This document shows, one piece after another, positions 1 through 5,017 of a stretch of DNA of 5,017 bases. This DNA comes from Planctomycetaceae bacterium (lineage in GTDB: Bacteria > Planctomycetota > Planctomycetia > Pirellulales > Pirellulaceae): the NCBI GenBank assembly GCA_012965455.1, contig DTSG01000075.1:1-5017 (forward strand), written 5' to 3'. The notes under the pieces are model-generated. The model saw nothing but the letters and a program-made list of their open reading frames with translations, had not been told where the DNA came from and made no database searches. A program made the translations under genes and the position numbers. How positions within the stretch are numbered: the first letter of the stretch is position 1; each line of letters begins with the position of its first letter.

Positions 1-135
1 CAACACAACATTACGGCTTACCACGACAGTCAACTCGCCGCACAGCTCGCTCAGTTAACTATCAACAGGCAATCACTTCCCGTAGAACTATATGAACCGG
101 TCGCTAAACTGCTGCAATCGCCAAATCCAACATGA
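1..135 (+). CDS. FlhB/EscU-family export switch protein, C-terminal end only
   Basis: This is the last 44 codons of a gene that begins before the window; frame 1 is open from base 1 to the TGA at 133-135. The peptide resembles the end of the FlhB/YscU/EscU cytoplasmic domain, which switches the export gate from rod/hook to filament substrates. The recognisable part is LPVELYEPVAKLL (residues 28-40 of the fragment), matching the family's 'IP.ELY.AVAE.L' motif. The preceding ITAYHDSQLAAQLAQL aligns without gaps to the stretch before it. The usual 'PPLARALY' of full-length FlhB is absent, so this may be a small stand-alone FlhB-C-domain paralogue or a divergent full-length FlhB; the window is too short to decide. 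The autocleavage NPTH site would lie upstream and is not visible. The neighbouring flhA and flhF support a flagellar role. The stop overlaps the next start as ATGA. Confidence 0.62.
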   Translation, partial: QHNITAYHDSQLAAQLAQLTINRQSLPVELYEPVAKLLQSPNPT

Positions 136-1280
136 GTAAATCGCCCAAAACTAAAAAGCCAAGTTACCATTCCTATCCAATAACAGCACCACGGTTCTGG
201 CATGGGATGCGTTTTGGTGACTACGTTAAACTACTCGCAAAGAATCGATTTGCGGTGCATCCATCGCGTTGGTTTCCGGCGTTTACGATTTCATATTTTT
301 CGGTTTTCAATAGCTGCATGGCGCAGCTGCAAAACATCTTCTATCGTTCCAAGATCAATGCCCACGAACTGATTGAACCGCCAATTTTTATCGTGGGGCA
401 CTGGAGAAGCGGGACGACGTTTCTGCATGATCTAATCTCGCTGGACCAGCAGTTTACATTCCCGAGTACCTTGCAATGTTTTTTGCCAAATCAATGTTTG
501 ATCACCGGTCGTTTCTTTTTGAAATTTGATAAATATCTGATCCCCGACAAACGCCCACAAGACAATGTCGCCACAAGTTTTGCCAAGCCTCAGGAGGACG
601 AATTTGCTATCTTCAATATGGGCCAGCACTCGCCCTATTTGCGTATGGCTTTCCCAAACGGACCACTGGTCGATGATGATTATCTTACGCTCGAAAACCT
701 CTCCGCTGACGAGGTTGCAGCATGGCAAGACAACCTGCGATATTTCGTCAAATTGGTCAGCTATCAGTCTCCGGGCAAGCCAGTCGTACTTAAGTCACCG
801 CCACATTTAGGAAGAATCAAATACCTCGCCGATGCTTTCCCAGGAGCAAGATTTATCCACATCACGCGCAGCCCCTATAGCCTCTTTCCCTCCACTGTCC
901 GCCTCTGGCAGTCGCTCGATTACATTCAAGGCTTTAATAAACCTCGTTACGATTTATCATGGCTACATGAATACATCGCGAACACTATGGAAACGCTCTA
1001 CCAGGGATTTGAACGTCAACGATTAGAGGTCGAGCAGGATTCCATTATCGACGTTCGCTATGAGGATCTCGTACAGGACCCCGAACAATTGATCCGAACT
1101 ATTTATGGCGAACTACAACTCGGAGATTTTCAGTCGCGGATTGGTAAACCCTTAGCAGAGTATCTAGAAACTCAAAAAGACTACAAAACCAACAAACACC
1201 AGCTCGATGACGATATCCATACGCTAATTACCGAGCGATGCTTGCCACTTTTGGAAAAATACGGTTACCAACAAGAGTAA
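132..1280 (+). CDS. PAPS-dependent sulfotransferase (Sulfotransfer_3-like)
   Basis: This 382-residue protein probably transfers sulfate from PAPS to a hydroxyl or amino group of an unknown acceptor, such as a glycan, lipid or small molecule. The 5'-phosphosulfate loop is GHWRSGTTFLH (residues 89-99), after the beta strand PPIFIV. The 3'-phosphate region is VVLKSPPHLGRIKYL followed by ARFIHITRSPYSLFPSTV (residues 218-256), with Arg246 and Ser247 as the likely phosphate contacts. A late RYEDLVQDP (309-317) and QKDYKTNKHQL (348-358) are also typical of the family. No signal peptide is seen; residues 44-70 are hydrophobic/aromatic but not a convincing membrane helix, so it is probably cytoplasmic. 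The length is normal and the frame intact. ATG 132 is chosen because it overlaps the upstream stop (ATGA), implying translational coupling, and because no Shine-Dalgarno site is present. Similar proteins are common in Planctomycetota (from memory). The acceptor cannot be read from the sequence. Confidence 0.9.
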   Translation: MSKSPKTKKPSYHSYPITAPRFWHGMRFGDYVKLLAKNRFAVHPSRWFPAFTISYFSVFNSCMAQLQNIFYRSKINAHELIEPPIFIVGHWRSGTTFLHDLISLDQQFTFPSTLQCFLPNQCLITGRFFLKFDKYLIPDKRPQDNVATSFAKPQEDEFAIFNMGQHSPYLRMAFPNGPLVDDDYLTLENLSADEVAAWQDNLRYFVKLVSYQSPGKPVVLKSPPHLGRIKYLADAFPGARFIHITRSPYSLFPSTVRLWQSLDYIQGFNKPRYDLSWLHEYIANTMETLYQGFERQRLEVEQDSIIDVRYEDLVQDPEQLIRTIYGELQLGDFQSRIGKPLAEYLETQKDYKTNKHQLDDDIHTLITERCLPLLEKYGYQQE

Positions 1281-1293
1281 ACTCTGCCACTAG

Positions 1294-1315
1294 TACCAAT
1301 TCCTAGTAATTGGTA
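1294..1315. repeat. perfect 8-bp inverted repeat after the sulfotransferase gene
   Basis: The arms TACCAATT (1294-1301) and AATTGGTA (1308-1315) are exact reverse complements around a 6-base loop, CCTAGT. The element starts 14 bases after the sulfotransferase stop. The hexamer CTAGTA also occurs twice (1290-1295 and 1303-1308). The stem is AT-rich and no T-run follows, so it is a poor match to an intrinsic terminator. A protein-binding operator or a weak mRNA 3' hairpin are the alternatives. Confidence 0.5.
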
Positions 1316-1408
1316 GCCTCTATTCTGATATTGCGAAAACGCTGCGTATTACGTACTCTTGCACCTCAATTTCGCCCAAAACCAAACAGTTCTTACTTCT
1401 ATAGTAGT

Positions 1409-1441
1409 ATGCGCGGTTGTGGGGCTCCAGGTAATCGTTGA
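1409..1441 (+). other. 10-codon upstream ORF in frame with flhA
   Basis: ATG at 1409 opens a frame encoding MRGCGAPGNR and ends at TGA 1439-1441, 15 bases before the flhA ATG and in the same frame. No ribosome-binding site precedes it. It could be a leader ORF or chance. The TGA shows that flhA cannot be extended upstream past 1442 without a stop. Confidence 0.2.
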
Positions 1442-1456
1442 CGTGGTATAGAAATA

Positions 1457-3565
1457 ATGCAACGGATTCGTTGGCAAGACTTAATTATCCCAGTAGGCAT
1501 CATTGCCGCCATATTGGTGCTGCTCATTCCAGTACCCACTTGGCTGCTTGACATCTTTCTGGCGTGTAATATCACGTTTGCCGTCATCATCCTGCTAACC
1601 ACGTTGAATATTAGAACTTCACTTGAACTAAGTGTGTTTCCAGCAATCCTGCTGTCAGCCACCCTCGGTAGGCTCGTTCTCAATGTCGCTTCGACACGAT
1701 TAATTCTAACGGGCGGCGCGACTGAAGGGACGCAAGCGGCGGGGAGCGTGATCAGTGCGTTTGGCGAATTTGTAGCCGGCAATGATTTGATCGTGGGAAT
1801 GGTCATATTTACGATTTTGATTGTTATACAATTTGTTGTCCTAACCAAAGGTGCCACTCGAGTCAGTGAAGTGGCCGCACGTTTTACTCTAGACGGCATG
1901 CTAGGGCGACAACAAGCGATCGATTCAGACCTAAATGCCGGACTCATTACTGCAAAACAAGCTCAGCAACAACGTCGCGACCTGACTGCCCAATCCGATT
2001 TCTACGGAGCGATGGACGGGGCCAGCAAATTCGTTCGGGGAGATGCTATCGCAGCCATTATTATTACGGGCATCAACATCGTTGTCGGTCTCGCATACGG
2101 GGTATTCAAAGCGGGTATGCCGATCAATGAAGCGGCCGAAGTTTTTACCTACTTGACGATCGGCGACGGTTTAGTGAGCCAAGTTCCGGCACTATTAATT
2201 TCATTGGCTACTGCAATTCTGGTCACTCGTACCAGCCAAACCGACAAGCTCTCACATCAACTGTTGAGCCAGTTATTTAACCAACCACAAGTCCTTGTCA
2301 TTGCCGCTGCGTTTTTGGCGATTTTGACGCTTACGAGTTTGCCAAAACTACCGTTACTTTCCATGGCCGCTGCCTGCCTAGGAATTGCTTATGTGCTGTC
2401 TCGCAAATCAGCGGAAGACAATACGGATTCTAATGACGGTCAGCCCAAGCAGAACTCAGCTTCCAGTGAACCGGCGGATATTAGCCAATTACTTAAAGTC
2501 GAACCCGTTTTGCTCAGCTTAGGTGTGCGACTATTACCGCTAGCACAACGCAGCGGCAACGACGGAATTCTACAACGCATCCATCAGTTGCGGCAACAAT
2601 TCGCTGTCCAACTGGGCATGGTTCTGCCGGAAATTCGCATTCGAGACAATCTCAGTTTGGCCGCCAACCAATATGAAATCAGCATACACGGCCATTCAAT
2701 CGCGCGAGGCAAGCTTGCAGTGAATCGATTGTTGATTGTTACCAAGGATGAAAACGCCGAGCGGGATTTGAGCGAGGATTTTCCGGCGAGTGTCCAAGTT
2801 GAATCAACTGAGCACGGCAGCAATGCCCGCTGGATCGCAACGTCGAACAAGCAGCAGGCCTTGAACATGGGGTATCATCCCATCACGCCGACCGACGTTC
2901 TCGGAATTCATTTAGACGATATATTGCAGCAACATGCCGCCGATTTACTCGACCATGAGGCAACAACCCAACTAGTCAACCAATTACATGCACACACACC
3001 GCAGATTGTCGATGAAGTCATCCCCAATCTAATTAGCATGGCACTGTTGCAACAAATCTTGCAGCAGTTGCTCACGCAAAACGTATCGATTCGTTCATTG
3101 TCGACTATTTTCGAAACGATTGCTCGCCATGCCCCACACGAATCCCACCCAATTATATTGACCGAACGTATCCGTGCTCGACTCGGACGTACAATATGCC
3201 AATCGTTTTCCGGTTTCGAATCCGCCTCGTTTATTTCAGTCTGCCCCCAAACCGAGCTATTTATTGAACGCGCTATGCGATTTACGCATACTGATTTAGA
3301 TGTGGATGTGTCGGCAACCTTTAGCCACCAGTTATGTCGTCAAATAAGACGAGCGGAACGGCGAGATCCACAAATAGTGGCAGTTGTCGTAAACCCATCA
3401 ATTCGTGCTGCTGCTCAGCAACTAGCAGGCCAGCACGGACTACGTATTCCCATAATAACAACCGCAGAAATTCCAAGTGACCTAAAAATGCACGCAGGTC
3501 CGGAATTATCAATCACTTCACACATGCCGCAGCCTGTACCACTACAGGAACAACTTGTCTCCTAG
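1457..3565 (+). CDS. flhA: flagellar export gate protein FlhA
   Basis: FlhA forms the nonameric ring of the flagellar type III export gate in the inner membrane; it uses the proton motive force and docks chaperone-substrate complexes. The 702 residues match the usual family length of about 690-700. Residues 1-315 hold about eight hydrophobic segments (near 11-29, 31-50, 59-79, 108-130, 196-217, 234-256, 277-293 and 297-314). The FHIPEP-family core is clear: GRLVLNVASTR (71-81), KGATRVSEVAARFTLD (131-146), DFYGAMDGASKFVRGDA (181-197). Charged residues known in Salmonella as R94, R147, R154, D158, K203 and D208 (numbering from memory) appear conserved as R81, R135, R142, D146, K191 and D196. 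Residues 317-345 are a polar linker. The cytoplasmic domain follows, with LGVRLLPLA (355-363), PEIRIRDNLSL (391-401) and VSIRSLSTIFETIARHAP (543-560). The usual 'D.MPG.Q' reads DGMLGRQ (146-152). ATG 1457 is the only start: an in-frame TGA lies at 1439. No clear Shine-Dalgarno site precedes it. Confidence 0.97.
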   Translation: MQRIRWQDLIIPVGIIAAILVLLIPVPTWLLDIFLACNITFAVIILLTTLNIRTSLELSVFPAILLSATLGRLVLNVASTRLILTGGATEGTQAAGSVISAFGEFVAGNDLIVGMVIFTILIVIQFVVLTKGATRVSEVAARFTLDGMLGRQQAIDSDLNAGLITAKQAQQQRRDLTAQSDFYGAMDGASKFVRGDAIAAIIITGINIVVGLAYGVFKAGMPINEAAEVFTYLTIGDGLVSQVPALLISLATAILVTRTSQTDKLSHQLLSQLFNQPQVLVIAAAFLAILTLTSLPKLPLLSMAAACLGIAYVLSRKSAEDNTDSNDGQPKQNSASSEPADISQLLKVEPVLLSLGVRLLPLAQRSGNDGILQRIHQLRQQFAVQLGMVLPEIRIRDNLSLAANQYEISIHGHSIARGKLAVNRLLIVTKDENAERDLSEDFPASVQVESTEHGSNARWIATSNKQQALNMGYHPITPTDVLGIHLDDILQQHAADLLDHEATTQLVNQLHAHTPQIVDEVIPNLISMALLQQILQQLLTQNVSIRSLSTIFETIARHAPHESHPIILTERIRARLGRTICQSFSGFESASFISVCPQTELFIERAMRFTHTDLDVDVSATFSHQLCRQIRRAERRDPQIVAVVVNPSIRAAAQQLAGQHGLRIPIITTAEIPSDLKMHAGPELSITSHMPQPVPLQEQLVS

Positions 3566-3595
3566 ACGCTAATTATACCGGTATACCGAAAACCA
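3566..3595. repeat. palindromic and directly repeated element in the flhA-flhF gap
   Basis: The short spacer carries TATACCGGTATA (3574-3585), a perfect 12-bp palindrome. It overlaps a second perfect palindrome, CGGTATACCG (3579-3588). Seen another way, TATACCG occurs twice (3574-3580 and 3582-3588) with an 8-base period. The element ends 7 bases before the flhF ATG, where a ribosome-binding site would normally sit. It could be an operator or an mRNA element affecting flhF translation; chance cannot be excluded at this length. Confidence 0.5.
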
Positions 3596-4951
3596 ATGAC
3601 TGTCCAAACCTTCAAAGCACGATCGATTCAAGAAGCCCTGCAAATGGTGCGCGAATCACTTGGACCGGAGGCGACGATTCTTGAAACTCGAACCGTCTTC
3701 GCGGGTCTGCTACCCTGGTTTAGACGTCCATCACACGTCATTGTGACGGCATCTTGCGAGGTGAAGATTCCGTCACGCTTGCCTCCAACGACGAGCAAAT
3801 TGAATATTTCCTCGCCAGCGGAAACGGTGGATCGATTAAGCGTAATTGCCAGACCTCCGTCGAAGATAGACTCGCGGCCAATTGATGTAGCTGCCTCCTC
3901 AGTTGTCGCTACCTCGTATGTCGAACAACTTTATCAACTCGAACAACAAACACACCCCAGTGATCACTCCTCTGGAGAAACACCATCGACACGTATAACG
4001 CCGCGCTGTGACACCGCAGCTGGCAAAGATTTCAGCCGCGGAAACAATGCTGTGATCATCGACAGCCTGCAACAAGCCGGATTAAGTGCAACGGCCATCG
4101 ATGAGCTAATGCAACTGGCATTGAATAATAATCCACTTGCGACCGGCGAAATGCTCAAGCAGGAAATCAACCAGGCATTGTCTCGCCTCATCGAAACAAC
4201 GGCGGTTTTATCTGGATCTGGATTACAGTCGTTGGACAAAACCAAAACGGACCGGATTTTGTTTTACGGACTCAGCGGAGTCGGAAAATCCACAACCATT
4301 GCCAAGCTTGCGACTCAATTACAATTGCGACAGGACCGGACGGTTGCCGTAATCGATTTGTCGACCATGTTGGCCAGTGAAGCGACAAAACAGAACTGGC
4401 TGCGAGCCCATCTGCAACAACTTGGAATTGACTGTATCAGTTGTACAGATCAAGAGTCATTGAAACACGCATTACTGCAGTTTCAGAATAAAGATTATGT
4501 GCTGTTTGATACACCTGGGATTTGCATCAAGAGCAAAGCGCGGCACAACTGGTTCGAGAAAATGCTGCCGCTAATCAAGCCGCAGCGGAGTCACCTAGTT
4601 TGCGCCACAACCTGCCACGCGCACCACATGCAAGACCTACTTGCAGCGCCGATACCAATTCACCCTACGTCTTTTGTATTAACCAAGCTTGATGAAACAC
4701 GAACCGTTGGCCACCTCTGTACATTGTTACAAGATACAGACTTACCAATCAGCTTACTCACGACCGGCCCAGAACTTACCGACAACTTTGAAGACGTCAA
4801 TCCAGATCTATTAGCCCAGTTCATTACAAAACTGACACCCACTGAACCTGCCCGACGGGCGGCCGCAGATAGTAACAGCATGGACTTAAATGTGTCCGAA
4901 CCACAACACCATAACGCAGGGCGGATGCCGGTTACAGCCCATACTCAGTAG
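3596..4951 (+). CDS. flhF: SRP-type GTPase FlhF, with altered G motifs
   Basis: FlhF is a membrane-associated SRP-family GTPase that directs where and how many flagella are built, normally with the ATPase FlhG/FleN. The 451 residues show the usual layout. An N-terminal B domain (1-62) carries TFKARSIQEALQMVRESLGP (5-24) and VKIPSRLP (56-63). A low-complexity linker (about 64-150), a helical N domain (about 152-215) and the G domain (219-411) follow. The P-loop is GLSGVGKSTTIAKLA (225-239) and the G4 motif is TKLDE (363-367). The G2 site, usually DTYRIGA..QL, reads DLSTMLASEATKQNWL (254-269). G3, usually DTAGR, reads DTPGI (305-309). The usual 'T.GQ.VP.D' near G5 reads TTGPELTDNFED (389-400). 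The frame is intact, so this is divergence rather than breakage. A polar tail (412-451) extends past the G domain. It follows flhA by 30 bases, probably in one operon. ATG 3596 has no Shine-Dalgarno site, but it is the first start after the flhA stop and fits the FlhF N-terminus. Confidence 0.93.
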   Translation: MTVQTFKARSIQEALQMVRESLGPEATILETRTVFAGLLPWFRRPSHVIVTASCEVKIPSRLPPTTSKLNISSPAETVDRLSVIARPPSKIDSRPIDVAASSVVATSYVEQLYQLEQQTHPSDHSSGETPSTRITPRCDTAAGKDFSRGNNAVIIDSLQQAGLSATAIDELMQLALNNNPLATGEMLKQEINQALSRLIETTAVLSGSGLQSLDKTKTDRILFYGLSGVGKSTTIAKLATQLQLRQDRTVAVIDLSTMLASEATKQNWLRAHLQQLGIDCISCTDQESLKHALLQFQNKDYVLFDTPGICIKSKARHNWFEKMLPLIKPQRSHLVCATTCHAHHMQDLLAAPIPIHPTSFVLTKLDETRTVGHLCTLLQDTDLPISLLTTGPELTDNFEDVNPDLLAQFITKLTPTEPARRAAADSNSMDLNVSEPQHHNAGRMPVTAHTQ

Positions 4952-5017
4952 ACACTTATCCATTATTATTTTTTCATATTTAATCTCGGAAATTATTCCC
5001 TTATAGCAGACCAACTT
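4952..5017. other. AT-rich region after flhF
   Basis: These 66 bases follow the flhF stop and are much richer in A and T than the genes, with a T-rich run near 4962-4980. No hairpin directly precedes the run, so it is not a convincing intrinsic terminator. No start of a coding sequence can be supported before the edge. The flhG/fleN gene that often overlaps or closely follows flhF is not seen here. The stretch could be a promoter region for the next gene. Confidence 0.4.

Larger units (their letters stand above)
1281..1456. other. intergenic gap between the sulfotransferase gene and flhA
   Basis: This 176-base stretch holds no RNA gene or convincing longer ORF. It contains an 8-bp inverted repeat (1294-1315), an isolated TATAGT (1400-1405) that could be a -10 box but has no matching -35, and a 10-codon ORF (1409-1441). 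I found no -24/-12 (GG-N10-GC) sigma-54 signature and no sigma-28 promoter match. The gap is long compared with the overlap upstream and the 30 bases downstream, so it is the most likely place for a separate flhA-flhF promoter. That is inferred from spacing only. Confidence 0.5.

Noticed and set aside
1400..1405. TATAGT as a sigma-70 -10 box for flhA
   Set aside because: No plausible -35 lies 16-18 bases upstream, so it is mentioned only as part of the gap and not listed as a promoter.
1281..1456. Possible sigma-54 promoter of flhA, as known in Pseudomonas-type flagellar clusters
   Set aside because: I checked GG and GC pairs for the 12-base spacing and found no acceptable -24/-12 match.
1399..1947. 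Long antisense open frame of 182 codons opposite the start of flhA
   Set aside because: It is a by-product of the flhA codon pattern, with no recognisable domain, and flhA is unambiguous on the + strand.
3964..4245. Antisense open frame of 93 codons opposite the flhF linker and N domain
   Set aside because: It has no recognisable motif or start context and lies fully inside a well-supported gene.
3596..4951. flhF as a pseudogene because of its lost motifs
   Set aside because: The frame is uninterrupted, and the P-loop, TKLDE, N-terminal domain and overall length are preserved, so divergence under function is more likely.
4919..4980. Terminator formed by GGGC...GCCC (4919-4940) plus the downstream T-run
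   Set aside because: The stem is only 4 bp with a 14-base loop, lies inside the coding sequence and is about 25 bases from the T-run.

Overview
The window is a piece of a bacterial flagellar export gene cluster, all genes on the + strand. The order is the 3' end of an FlhB/EscU-family gene (1-135), a PAPS-type sulfotransferase gene (132-1280), a 176-base gap, flhA (1457-3565), a 30-base gap, flhF (3596-4951) and 66 bases of AT-rich DNA at the right edge. No RNA gene, mobile element, CRISPR array or origin is visible.

The likely host is a member of Planctomycetota, perhaps Pirellulales-like. This is an inference from memory of family sequence style, since no search could be run. The FlhA segment around RTSLELSVFP...LGRLVLN, the FlhF N-terminal domain ending in a 'V.IPSRLP' stretch, and the GHWRSGTTFLH sulfotransferase all look like planctomycete versions. 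A marine gammaproteobacterium with the flhB-flhA-flhF order is the main alternative.

FlhB and FlhA are core membrane parts of the flagellar type III export gate. FlhF is the SRP-type GTPase that usually sets flagellar position and number. A sulfotransferase is not a known part of this machine, yet here it overlaps the FlhB-family gene by ATGA and lies directly upstream of flhA. It may be co-expressed with the flagellar genes, or it may be an unrelated insertion.

The most unusual point is FlhF. It keeps the P-loop and the TKLDE motif, but the normally conserved G2 (DTYR), G3 (DTAGR) and G5-side motifs are altered. This suggests a GTPase that binds nucleotide but hydrolyses it poorly or differently. 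Smaller curiosities are an interlocked palindrome and direct repeat in the flhA-flhF gap, a perfect 8-bp inverted repeat just after the sulfotransferase, a 10-codon upstream ORF in frame with flhA, and the lack of a clear Shine-Dalgarno site before any start.
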